From NCBI GenBank assembly GCA_015486425.1, contig WFRQ01000375.1, forward strand, positions 1 to 13,335: DNA of 13,335 bases. The letters run 5' to 3'. The number at the start of each line of letters is the position of its first letter. Positions within the stretch are counted from its first letter, which is position 1. This document shows positions 1 through 7,885 of the stretch, piece after piece. The DNA is from Deltaproteobacteria bacterium. Lineage in GTDB: Bacteria; Desulfobacterota; Dissulfuribacteria; Dissulfuribacterales; QOAL01. The notes under the pieces are model-generated. The model was not told where the DNA came from. It did not search any database and saw only the letters and a program-made list of their open reading frames with translations. The translations under genes were made by a program, and so were the position numbers.

Positions 1-1179
1 GAGCATGCTAACAATTACAGGCAGATGGCCTTTCTCGCCGGTCCAAGACAGGTAGGCAAAACTACCACTGTCTTGCACATTGCCGAAACGGCAAAGAGGT
101 ATATCTACCTGAACTGGGACGTGCAGGAACACCGCAAAATTATTCTGGCAGGTCCTGATTCTGTTGCAGCGAAAGGTGAATTTGACGCCCTTGGCAGAGC
201 AGCGGATGCCATAATTTTCGATGAACTCCACAAGTATTCCAAGTGGAAGCTGTTTCTCAAGGGCTTTTTTGATCTGTATGGAGATAGATGTTCAATTTTT
301 GTAACAGGATCAGGACGTCTCAATATTTATAAACGTGGCGGGGACAGCCTGATGGGACGCTATTTTCTCTACCGTATGCACCCTTTTTCTGTTGCCGAAC
401 TCCTGCATCCGGTTCCTTCTGAAAACAAAATTCATGCACCATCGAAAATAAGCGATGAAAGTTTTAATGCGCTCAAGGAATTTGGCGGTTTTCCCGAACC
501 TTTTCTGAAAAGTAACAAACGTTTTTATAATCGTTGGCGAAGGCTTCGAAGTGAGCAGCTTTTCCATGAAGACCTGCGTGATCTTTCAAGGATACAGGAG
601 GTAGCCCAAGTCGAGATACTGGCTGAAATACTGATTCAGCAGGCAGGAGGGCTGGTAAATTATTCCGGCATGGCATCCAGAATAAACGTATCCCCCGATA
701 CGGTAAGGCGCTGGATAAATACCCTGGAGTCACTATATTTCTGCTATACCATAAGGCCATGGCACACCAATATTGCAAAATCTCTGCGCAAACAACCCAA
801 GATATATCTATGGGACTGGAGTCTTGTTCCTGATACTGGTGCCCGAAATGAAAATTTTATCGCCTCTCACCTGTTGAAAGCCGTGCACTGGTGGACTGAC
901 ACGGGCCTTGGCGAATACCAACTCTTTTTTATCAGGGACAAAAATGGGAGAGAGGTTGATTTCCTTATTGTTCGCGATGGCAGGCCATGGATCCTTATGG
1001 AGGTAAAAAGTTCCTCTGGTTCCCCGCTGAGCCGTCATTTGACCCTGTTTCAGGAAAAAACAGGCGCTGAATACGCTTTTCAGGTGGTCATGGATTCTGC
1101 ATTCGTGGAGGAAGACTGCTTTTCTGTAAAAGGACCTGTAAAAGTGCCAGCCAAAACCTTTCTTTCCCAGCTCGTATAA
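1..1179 (+). CDS. AAA-type ATPase with DUF4143/PD-(D/E)XK-like C terminus (5' partial)
   Basis: Counting from the first ATG at 25, the protein has a Walker A motif GPRQVGKT (residues 6-13) and a Walker B-type strand ending in D66-E67 (IIFDELHKY). A sensor-like TGSGRL follows, then the family-typical GRYFLYRMHPFSVAELL stretch. The C terminus carries D312 (in REVDFL) and E326-V-K328, the D...ExK pattern of the PD-(D/E)XK fold reported for DUF4143 proteins. The middle part (MASRINVSPDTVRRWINTL) looks like a helix-turn-helix. The frame stays open from base 1, and family members usually have about 25-35 residues before the P-loop, so the true start probably lies upstream of the window and the ATG at 25 is internal. 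The family (AAA_14 plus DUF4143) is very common in bacteria and archaea and its role is poorly defined. All motifs look intact. The next gene is convergent, so no operon partner is visible here. Confidence 0.88.
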   Translation, partial: EHANNYRQMAFLAGPRQVGKTTTVLHIAETAKRYIYLNWDVQEHRKIILAGPDSVAAKGEFDALGRAADAIIFDELHKYSKWKLFLKGFFDLYGDRCSIFVTGSGRLNIYKRGGDSLMGRYFLYRMHPFSVAELLHPVPSENKIHAPSKISDESFNALKEFGGFPEPFLKSNKRFYNRWRRLRSEQLFHEDLRDLSRIQEVAQVEILAEILIQQAGGLVNYSGMASRINVSPDTVRRWINTLESLYFCYTIRPWHTNIAKSLRKQPKIYLWDWSLVPDTGARNENFIASHLLKAVHWWTDTGLGEYQLFFIRDKNGREVDFLIVRDGRPWILMEVKSSSGSPLSRHLTLFQEKTGAEYAFQVVMDSAFVEEDCFSVKGPVKVPAKTFLSQLV

Positions 1180-1227
1180 TCAGAACATGGGTTGAGGGTT
1201 TCAGAATGTGAAAATTATTTTTCAGCT

Positions 1228-1277
1228 CGTTCCCAAACTCCGGTTTGGGAACGATATGGATGGAAACTCCAGGTTCC
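1228..1277. repeat. REP-like two-hairpin repeat, copy 1
   Basis: A perfect 11-bp inverted repeat (CGTTCCCAAAC at 1228-1238 and GTTTGGGAACG at 1243-1253) with a TCCG loop is followed 8 bases later by a weaker hairpin (GGAAAC / GGTTCC around TCCA, 1262-1277) with one mismatched pair. A second copy with the same two-hairpin layout, in the same orientation, lies at 7772-7819. The size and architecture resemble REP-type palindromes that RAYT/IS200-like transposases are thought to move; that assignment is inference. It sits between two convergent genes, where it could also weaken read-through in both directions, although no clear T-run follows either arm. Confidence 0.8.
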
Positions 1278-3011
1278 TTATTTTTTGACCCCGAGAATAA
1301 ATCCCATTGCTTTAATGGCCGAGGCAAACTTCATCTCCTGACCCGGCAACACAACCAGATATTTTTCTCCAGCAGGCAGACATAGTTTGCTCAGTTTGTT
1401 ATTGCTCAAAACCTGCTTCCGAAATTCCCTGCCGCATTCAATTAAGCTTGCCTGACCTACATCAATAAAGGCGCTTGTTTTTTCCCATGCCTCTTTAAAT
1501 AAAAATTCCATCTCGTTGCTGAATTTTTCAGAGCATAACGACTCAAGTATCTTTCTGATTTCCAGCAGATTTTCACCACTTTCAACCGCGGTCAGCAAAG
1601 AAGATACCGAAAAACGCCATCGGTCAACTTCAACCCGTTCAGCTACTTTTTCAAGATAGATTGCCTTGCCGGGAGCTATAGCCCGCCTGCCGGTAAAAAT
1701 CAGGTCAGCGCCATCCAGCACAAACAGGGCATCTTCTTTTTCCTCTTCATATTCATCTATATGACCAAAAACAAAGGCTCCAAGTTTATTTATCCTCACA
1801 TATTTCAGTCCATCACAATGACTCAGATATTCCAACTCGTCTGTTCCCCAGTACGAGCGGTAATCTTCACTTCTCGCCCAGTAAGGATCAGTATATGCCA
1901 CATCTACAAGACCAAGGGTTGCGCAATACTCAAATAGATAAATAAGAAGATAACGAAACTGCAGCAAAGGCCATGTGTCAAAATGATGATCAATATGACC
2001 GTAATGCGGTTCATCAAAATAAAGCTTCCATTCATAATTAACCATGGGAAAATTGTAATATAAATTTGCCTGCATCTGTCGATCAAGCTCCTCAAGGCTG
2101 ATCCATTTGCCAGGCTGCAGGTCCTTCAGCAACCTGTTAATCATTGGTCGCCGTTTAACCGGCGTAGTCATGGTGCGTCCCCTGTTTGATTTTTGCCCCT
2201 TGATGGCAGTTACCCTGGAAAATTCATCAAACAGAGTGCTCTTCTCCCATCTCTGCCAGGCCTTTTTTATCCCGCCTGCCTGATCGTCCTGCAGGGCCTT
2301 GCGTCCGGTCGGGGTCAATTTCAGCAAAGAGCCGTCTGCCTTTGCCAATCCTCCGCCCTGCAGCAGCAGAGGCCAGGCAAAAACCTGCATGGGCCCAATC
2401 TTATCATCATCATACCAGTCCGGCTCATAAAGCAGTTCCCCCATTTTTCTCATTGTTGCCGCGGTGGCCTTGCCGGTTTTGGCGCTGACTCTTATTTTTT
2501 TATCCCTTGCCATGGTTAAAAAAGTGGCGAGATTGGCAAGGGCCGGTGTTGCTGTTTCCCTGACAACCAGGCCCTCAGACTCAACATCTTCCTCATAGTC
2601 AGTGTTAATTTCCTGCGGTTTGGGTACAAATTCCTTCAATCGTTCCAGTAAATCTACAGGCACCCGTCTCTCGACAATAAAAAGATCAAGCAGTATTATC
2701 TGACGTTTACTGTTATTCTCCGACTCCGTCATGGGTGAAGAAAAATATTTATTGATAAACGGCCTCCAATGGAAAAAATTATCCCAATTATGGATTGTTT
2801 CAGCCACTGCATTTTGACCAGATGTAGAAAGCTGGGAAAAATAACCAGGCAGATCATTAAATAGAGTTGAAACAATAACTTCAATACGTTCGGCCTTTGT
2901 GGAAGGCACATTAACACCCATAATATCGGCGATGATTTTCAAATCCCTTGACAGAAATTCGTCATTCAGGGCCTGTTTTAATGTTGGGTAGACATTTTGC
3001 GATGTACGCAT
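1278..3011 (-). CDS. Unrecognised 577-residue protein, SAP-like N terminus and winged-helix-like regions
   Basis: I do not recognise this family. The start is placed at 3011 (MRTSQNVYP), not at the ATG at 3026, because a strong AGGAGG lies between the two ATGs, 5 bases before the inner one. Residues 23-50 (DLKIIADIMGVNVPSTKAE onward) follow the SAP pattern: two helices joined by a G-x-x-x-P-x-T-K-A-E turn, which suggests DNA binding. Around residues 190-250, a stretch ending in LKLTPTGRKALQD looks like a winged helix. A second such element (GLKYVRINKLGAFVFG) lies near residues 400-420 and resembles the wHTH segments beside XPB/Ssl2-type helicases. G338-H-I-D-H-H-F-D is a local His/Asp cluster. 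No signal peptide or membrane segment is evident, so it is likely cytoplasmic. It is divergent from the SNF2 ATPase gene across 452 bases. A DNA-binding partner of that ATPase is a reasonable guess, not shown. Confidence 0.8.
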   Translation of the reverse strand: MRTSQNVYPTLKQALNDEFLSRDLKIIADIMGVNVPSTKAERIEVIVSTLFNDLPGYFSQLSTSGQNAVAETIHNWDNFFHWRPFINKYFSSPMTESENNSKRQIILLDLFIVERRVPVDLLERLKEFVPKPQEINTDYEEDVESEGLVVRETATPALANLATFLTMARDKKIRVSAKTGKATAATMRKMGELLYEPDWYDDDKIGPMQVFAWPLLLQGGGLAKADGSLLKLTPTGRKALQDDQAGGIKKAWQRWEKSTLFDEFSRVTAIKGQKSNRGRTMTTPVKRRPMINRLLKDLQPGKWISLEELDRQMQANLYYNFPMVNYEWKLYFDEPHYGHIDHHFDTWPLLQFRYLLIYLFEYCATLGLVDVAYTDPYWARSEDYRSYWGTDELEYLSHCDGLKYVRINKLGAFVFGHIDEYEEEKEDALFVLDGADLIFTGRRAIAPGKAIYLEKVAERVEVDRWRFSVSSLLTAVESGENLLEIRKILESLCSEKFSNEMEFLFKEAWEKTSAFIDVGQASLIECGREFRKQVLSNNKLSKLCLPAGEKYLVVLPGQEMKFASAIKAMGFILGVKK

Positions 3012-3014
3012 ATT

Positions 3015-3020
3015 TTCCTC
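3015..3020 (-). promoter_or_regulatory. Shine-Dalgarno site that fixes the start at 3011
   Basis: Read on the minus strand, an AGGAGG-type sequence lies about 5 bases before the ATG at 3011-3009 and inside the reading frame opened by the ATG at 3026. The upstream ATG has only AT-rich sequence before it. Initiation at 3011 is therefore preferred. Confidence 0.75.
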
Positions 3021-3149
3021 CTGCATTTTTTAATTATCAACTTCCACCAGCATTGAGCGATTGTCAGATTTGCCGGATATCATTGAAACAAGAAGTCTCA
3101 TTACAGTTGGCTATATGAGCATTCCGGTGACAAAGGAGAGGCAGTACAT

Positions 3150-3203
3150 ATGGCAATCCCAAAGGTTTTTTGCTCATACAATTTCACATATCGAATAAAA
3201 TAA
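3150..3203 (+). pseudogene. 17-codon ORF with TIR-like start; possible gene remnant
   Basis: An ATG at 3150 is preceded by GGAGAGG about 8 bases upstream, so it has a plausible ribosome site. The product is MAIPKVFCSYNFTYRIK, ending at TAA 3201-3203. The first ten residues resemble the opening of many TIR-domain proteins (xPKIFISY). The similarity then stops and there is no downstream TIR sequence in this frame. It may be a truncated remnant, a leader peptide for the SNF2 gene, or chance. I claim only that the short frame with a ribosome site exists; the TIR link is weak. Confidence 0.25.
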
Positions 3204-3227
3204 TTTTCCACTTTTTTAAACGCTCGT

Positions 3228-3344
3228 TCTGCTCACAGGGTACCGCATCTACGGCATTGCCTGACATGTTCAGTAGACGCTTGAAATACGCGTTGTACGC
3301 CTGCGCGTCCTCCGCTTGTATCTCCACAGCACCCTGTAAGCAGA
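3228..3344. other. GC-richer intergenic island with 14-bp inverted arms and internal hairpins
   Basis: The arms TCTGCTCACAGGGT-type (3228-3241) and ACCCTGTAAGCAGA-type (3331-3344) pair over 14 positions with one mismatch across an 89-base interior. Inside are small inverted repeats in series: GGCATTGCC (3253-3261), CTGACATGTTCAG (3261-3273) and GCGTTGTACGC (3290-3300). This could fold into a branched structure closed by one long stem. The composition is richer in GC and in CGC/GCG than the AT-rich flanks. Minus-strand reading gives a protein-like stretch (GAVEIQAEDAQAYNAYF...), so a decayed coding fragment is an alternative to a structured RNA, recombination site or small mobile element. Confidence 0.4.
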
Positions 3345-3376
3345 TACAGGAGAATTCGCACGGACTTATTGAGAAG

Positions 3377-3405
3377 TTACAAACGCCCATCAACTCAGGT
3401 ATTAT
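3377..3405 (+). promoter_or_regulatory. Possible sigma70-type promoter for the SNF2 gene
   Basis: TTACAA (3377-3382) and TATTAT (3400-3405) are separated by 17 bases. The -10 box matches 5 of 6 consensus bases but the -35 box only about 3 of 6. It lies about 58 bases before the SNF2 start in otherwise non-coding DNA. This is a weak match in AT-rich sequence and is offered only as a candidate. Confidence 0.25.
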
Positions 3406-3463
3406 TAAAATTACCCCTACTGGATAATCTACAATACCGCAAAAATGAACTGTTATTATCAAG

Positions 3464-6400
3464 ATGAAAATTGAACAAATCAACAACAAACGTATATCTG
3501 CTTACCACATTCTCCAGCCTCTGCAAAAAGCCATGATCAGGATTTTGGCAGTTAATATTGATTACTGCAGATTAAACAAGATAATCGCCTGCCTTACAGA
3601 CCTGGGATTCAGTGATAATGCAGGAAGCAAACTGAACACAAGCACAATTCAACCTGTCTTAAATGAACTTATTGACGAGGGGTTGCTGCTGAAATCAACC
3701 AGGGGCTTATACTGCCCGGATTCCATTCAGCGTGAAGCGCTGTATGACGTATTAATGGCCGGAGAATTCCCCGTTATAACCCGGCTTATCCAAAAACATA
3801 TATTCCGTCTTAATCCCAATGCACGGGGCAATCCGTTCAAGAATTACCGTAATCTCGTGGGCACGTTCCAAACTGTCGTTTTTACCACTGAATCAACAAC
3901 AGATATTAATGATATTGATAATATTGCAGCATATTATTTTAAAAATGAATATTATAATAATAATTACTATTTGCACATTTTTTGCAATCCCTTTTCACCT
4001 GAACTTATTGAAAAAGTTCATCCGAATATAAGGTTCAACGTACTGTCATCCATACTGGATGCAGCCAACGCCTCATTAGAGAAAGCTACAGAGATCGTTA
4101 AATATATCAGTGAGTCATCTCTCCCGATGACTGGCGAAAAATATATAATTTTTTCTCTCATATTTCATCACCTGATCAGTGGCAATACCATTCCTGTTCG
4201 TTCCCTGCTGGCAGGTCTGGATGATAATCTCAGGCCGGAGCAACTCAGCCGAACGGCATGGCTGGAATTTATAAGTGGTAATTATGAAAAAGCCCTGCAA
4301 ATTTTTGAAAAAAATCTTACCAGAATGAAAAAAATAACCGGCAAACGCAAGTTGTTTCTGCGCAGTTATGCCGGACTTTTTCATCTGCTGGCTCTCTTGC
4401 AGACAGGGGAAAACAAGTTTCTGGAAAAAGGGCTGACCTATATTGGTATTGCAGAAAAAGAGAAGTTCCGGCTTTCCGGCCTGATGCAGATTATGGAACC
4501 GGTTTTCCTGAATCAGCTCGGGCGCCCTGTTGACGGTCCTGTTAAGGCATGGGCCCAGAATATTTACAATAATCCGCTGGAATTTTTTTTCGCAAATCTT
4601 GCTCTGGCCTGGAGCAACAGGGAAAAGGCTCTGGCAGAAAGAGCAAAAATCAAAGAAATCAGGGATAAAGCTCAGGAAAACGACTACACCTGGCTTGCTG
4701 CGGAACTGTCCGCCCTGCTGGCCTTGCTTGGCCAGGAAAAAGTGAAAAACAACGCACTTGCAACCAAATTACATAAATCATGCAACACGCGCAGCTTTGT
4801 CGGCATGATTACTGAAAAACCGAAATGGGAAATGGCCCTTAACGCGTTGATAAACATCAGCGACACTGACAGGAAAAACAGGAAAACCCGTCCGGCAGAA
4901 CAGCGGCTGACCTGGTTGTTCAGTCACAGCGCCCATATTGAATTCTGTCAGATAACTCCCCGTCTGCAGAAAAAAAGGAAAAACGGCGGCTGGACCAAAG
5001 GCAGACCCGTGGCACTGAAAAACCTGTACAAAAATTATCTTGAAATGGAAGGACTGACTGAGCAGGACCGCAATGTCTGCCGCGCAATTTCCGATGAATA
5101 TTACCGCACAGGAATGGGGTACCATAAAACTGAATATTATTTTGATAACACCATAGCCCTGCCGGCGCTGGTCGGCCATCCCCTTCTTTTTCTGAAAGAT
5201 TCACCAGATGTTAGAGTTGAGCTTGTCCTGTCCGAGCCTGCCCTGCAATTACAAAAAGAAAAAGACAAACTGAAACTGTCAATATCCCCTGTAGTCACTG
5301 ACTCCGAAGAAGCAGTAGTGGTGGTACAGGATACTCCCACCCGTTTCAAGGTAGTCCGGTTTTCTCAAAAACATCAGCAAATCTGCAAGATTCTCGGCAC
5401 GGGACTGACCATTCCTGAATCAGGAAATAAACTGATTAAACAGGTAATTGACTCCATGTCATCTGTAGTAACGGTTCATTCAGATCTTGCGGCAGACCAT
5501 AACAATGAAACCATCAAGGCGGACAGCAGGCTTCATGCCCATCTTCTTCCCCGCCAGGATGGAATTTGTCTTGAATTTCTGGTTAAACCCTTCGGTTCCG
5601 GTGGTTCAAGTTTCAGACCCGGCAAAGGGAGCAAAAGCGTCCTCAGCGAAATTAAAGGGAAAAAGATTCAGGCAAACCGGGATTTGTTTCAGGAAAAAAT
5701 TCTGCTGAACAAAATTATCAAGTCCTGTCCCACCCTTGACCGACTTGAAGCAGTGGAACACCAGTATCTGGTGGATGAACCGGAAGATGCGTTGGAGCTG
5801 TTACTGGAATTAAAGGAATGTGGAGATGATGTTGTGCTTGAATGGCCCAGGGGTGAAAAACTGGCAGTTCGCAAAAAAGTCTCCTCTAACAGCTTTTCCC
5901 TCCAGATTAAAAAGGACAGGGATTGGTTTCAAGCCACGGGGTCGCTGGATATTGATGATTCCCTTGCTCTTGATCTGAACAAACTGTTGGATATGTTGAG
6001 CAGGGCTACCGGTCGTTTTATCCCCCTTGACGATGGAACATTTCTGGCAATAACCAGACAGTTACGCAAAAGGCTCGAAGAACTGGCCGCGTTTTCAGAA
6101 AGAGACGGCAGGGGAGTACGCTTTGCCCCGCTGGCTGCCCTGGCCCTTACTGATCTCACCGAAGAGGCAGGGGAACTGAAATGTGATAATGCATGGAAGC
6201 AGCATTGCAGGCAATTAAATGAAGTTGTAAAATCCAGTATTCCGTCCACTCTTCAGGCCTCGTTACGGGATTACCAGAAAACAGGATTTAACTGGTTGGC
6301 CCAGCTCTCTCATTGGGGAGTCGGGGGCTGTCTTGCCGACGATATGGGGCTTGGCAAAACAGTGCAGGCCCTGGCTGCAATTCTGCTGCGGGCCGCCAGG

Positions 6401-7651
6401 GGGCCATCTCTTGTTGTGGCGCCTTTATCCGTTACATCCAACTGGCAGGATGAGGCCCGCCGCTTTACTCCAACCTTGAATGTTATTGTCTTCGGCCCCG
6501 GTGGCCGGCAGCAGGTGATTGCCGACCTGCAGCCTTTTGATCTGCTTATCGTCAGTTATGGACTTTTGCCCATTGAAGAAGAACTTCTCTGCAAGGTGAA
6601 ATGGCAGACAGTGGTTCTTGATGAGGCGCAGGCCATAAAAAACATGAAAACCAGACGGTCAAAAGCAGCCATGCAGTTACAGGCTGAGTTCAGAATCATC
6701 ACCACCGGCACTCCTGTGGAAAATCATCTTGGCGAGCTGTGGACACTTTTTAATTTTCTTAACCCTGGCCTGCTTGGTTCATTTAAAACGTTCACTGAAA
6801 AATTCGCCATCCCGATTGAACGTAATCAGAACACTCAGGCCCGCAACCGACTGCGCAAATTAATCCGTCCGTTTATCCTGCGTCGTCTGAAAACCGATGT
6901 TCTCCAGGAACTGCCGGACAAGACGGAAATTACCCTGACTGTGGAAATGAGCAGGGAAGAAATGCTGCTCTATGAAGCCCAACGCCTCAAGGCCCTGGAA
7001 AACATCAGCGCGCATGATGATGAAGGAGCCGGGCAGCAGCATTTGCGCATACTGGGTGAAATAATGAAACTGCGGAGATTATGTTGCAATCCACGTCTGG
7101 TTCTTCCGGACAGCGATATTAAAAGCTCAAAACTCAAAGTATTTGGTGACACCCTGAATGAGCTTCTATCCAGTAAGCACAAGGCCCTTGTTTTCAGCCA
7201 GTTTGTCGATCATTTGAAGATTATACGCCGTTTTCTTGAGGAGAAAAATATCAGTTATCAGTATCTGGACGGCTCTACGCCGATAAAAAAGAGAAAACAA
7301 ATAATAAGCAGTTTTCAAAATGGATATGGAGATGTGTTTCTTATCAGCCTGAAGGCAGGCGGGTCAGGACTGAATCTCACTGCTGCGGATTATGTCATTC
7401 ACATGGATCCCTGGTGGAATCCGGCAGTGGAGGATCAGGCATCTGACCGGGCCCATCGCATTGGCCAGGAAAGGCCTGTGACCGTTTACCGCCTGGTGGT
7501 TAAAGACTCCATTGAAGAACAGATCGTTGATCTGCATAAACAAAAACGTGAACTGGCAGAAAGCCTGCTTGAAGGGGCGGATTCCGCAGGGAAAATATCT
7601 GCAGGGGAACTGCTGAGTCTGCTGCAGGGCAAAGAGTTGGGGAAATCTTAA
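3464..7651 (+). CDS. Large SNF2-family DNA-dependent ATPase (1395 residues)
   Basis: The C-terminal third is a complete SNF2 motor. LRDYQKTGFNWL begins near residue 934, Walker A is DDMGLGKT (K965), Walker B is D1053-E-A-Q, and TTGTPVENHLGELW follows. The helicase C lobe starts near 1220 (ALVFSQFVDHL) and includes DPWWNP and QASDRAHRIGQ (D1328-Q1335, motif VI). Before the motor, residues about 825-870 (GRFIPLDDGTFLAI) resemble the bacterial SNF2-associated domain. The first 90 residues look like a winged helix and residues about 230-450 like TPR-type helices (NYEKALQIFEKNL), so the extension is about 900 residues. An in-frame TGA lies just upstream of the start ATG and the ribosome site is weak. 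SNF2 motors translocate on duplex DNA and remodel bound proteins without unwinding strands. It is divergent from the 577-residue gene. No broken motif was seen. Confidence 0.95.
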   Translation: MKIEQINNKRISAYHILQPLQKAMIRILAVNIDYCRLNKIIACLTDLGFSDNAGSKLNTSTIQPVLNELIDEGLLLKSTRGLYCPDSIQREALYDVLMAGEFPVITRLIQKHIFRLNPNARGNPFKNYRNLVGTFQTVVFTTESTTDINDIDNIAAYYFKNEYYNNNYYLHIFCNPFSPELIEKVHPNIRFNVLSSILDAANASLEKATEIVKYISESSLPMTGEKYIIFSLIFHHLISGNTIPVRSLLAGLDDNLRPEQLSRTAWLEFISGNYEKALQIFEKNLTRMKKITGKRKLFLRSYAGLFHLLALLQTGENKFLEKGLTYIGIAEKEKFRLSGLMQIMEPVFLNQLGRPVDGPVKAWAQNIYNNPLEFFFANLALAWSNREKALAERAKIKEIRDKAQENDYTWLAAELSALLALLGQEKVKNNALATKLHKSCNTRSFVGMITEKPKWEMALNALINISDTDRKNRKTRPAEQRLTWLFSHSAHIEFCQITPRLQKKRKNGGWTKGRPVALKNLYKNYLEMEGLTEQDRNVCRAISDEYYRTGMGYHKTEYYFDNTIALPALVGHPLLFLKDSPDVRVELVLSEPALQLQKEKDKLKLSISPVVTDSEEAVVVVQDTPTRFKVVRFSQKHQQICKILGTGLTIPESGNKLIKQVIDSMSSVVTVHSDLAADHNNETIKADSRLHAHLLPRQDGICLEFLVKPFGSGGSSFRPGKGSKSVLSEIKGKKIQANRDLFQEKILLNKIIKSCPTLDRLEAVEHQYLVDEPEDALELLLELKECGDDVVLEWPRGEKLAVRKKVSSNSFSLQIKKDRDWFQATGSLDIDDSLALDLNKLLDMLSRATGRFIPLDDGTFLAITRQLRKRLEELAAFSERDGRGVRFAPLAALALTDLTEEAGELKCDNAWKQHCRQLNEVVKSSIPSTLQASLRDYQKTGFNWLAQLSHWGVGGCLADDMGLGKTVQALAAILLRAARGPSLVVAPLSVTSNWQDEARRFTPTLNVIVFGPGGRQQVIADLQPFDLLIVSYGLLPIEEELLCKVKWQTVVLDEAQAIKNMKTRRSKAAMQLQAEFRIITTGTPVENHLGELWTLFNFLNPGLLGSFKTFTEKFAIPIERNQNTQARNRLRKLIRPFILRRLKTDVLQELPDKTEITLTVEMSREEMLLYEAQRLKALENISAHDDEGAGQQHLRILGEIMKLRRLCCNPRLVLPDSDIKSSKLKVFGDTLNELLSSKHKALVFSQFVDHLKIIRRFLEEKNISYQYLDGSTPIKKRKQIISSFQNGYGDVFLISLKAGGSGLNLTAADYVIHMDPWWNPAVEDQASDRAHRIGQERPVTVYRLVVKDSIEEQIVDLHKQKRELAESLLEGADSAGKISAGELLSLLQGKELGKS

Positions 7652-7693
7652 CCCCCCGGTGTTACTGGTACGCCATACCTCTTTTCAGATTTT

Positions 7694-7720
7694 CAGGGAA
7701 TGGCGGTTACCGTGGAAATA
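7694..7720 (+). repeat. 27-bp direct repeat, copy A
   Basis: The sequence beginning CAGGGAATGGCGGTTACCGT recurs at 7886-7912. The two copies differ at one position (the G/A at 7715/7907). Each contains the small palindrome CGGT-T-ACCG. The pair encloses the second REP-like repeat, which suggests mobile-element remnants or a duplicated recombination or binding site; which one cannot be told from here. Confidence 0.75.
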
Positions 7721-7771
7721 GCTCAAAGCTGAAAGCTCAAGGCTCAAAGTAAAAGAAGCTCTAATTTGCTG

Positions 7772-7819
7772 GTTCCCGAACTCCAGTTTGGGAACTATAA
7801 ACTGGAAGCTCCTGCTTCC
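7772..7819. repeat. REP-like two-hairpin repeat, copy 2
   Basis: Hairpin I is GTTCCCGAAC (7772-7781) and GTTTGGGAAC (7786-7795) around TCCA, with one position that pairs only as G-U in RNA. Hairpin II is a perfect GGAAGC (7804-7809) / GCTTCC (7814-7819) around TCCT. The order, loop type and spacing (8 bases here, 9 in copy 1 when measured from GGGAAC) match the copy at 1228-1277, and both point the same way. Together the two copies bracket the 577-residue gene and the SNF2 gene. Confidence 0.8.
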
Positions 7820-7885
7820 CCACTTCCTTGAGCACACAATTTAATAAACTGCAAGAGCGTATTTGCATTGTTCGTCGTGCCCGTC

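Noticed and set aside
1228..1253. Strong hairpin as an intrinsic terminator of the ATPase gene
   Set aside because: The stem is perfect, but no T-run follows on either strand and a second copy with the same extended architecture exists elsewhere, so a dispersed repeat explains it better.
3026..3026. Start of the 577-residue gene at the ATG at 3026
   Set aside because: The Shine-Dalgarno sequence lies downstream of this ATG and correctly spaced before the ATG at 3011.
3228..3344. Integron attC site
   Set aside because: The arms do not show the expected RYYYAAC/GTTRRRY core sites and no integrase or cassette array is visible.
4778..5179. 133-codon minus-strand frame inside the SNF2 gene
   Set aside because: It is opposite a continuous, motif-bearing coding frame, shows no domain pattern and has no upstream ribosome site that I can see.
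7721..7750. CRISPR-like array from GCTCAA units
   Set aside because: The units are six to eight bases long with irregular short spacing; this is simple-sequence DNA.
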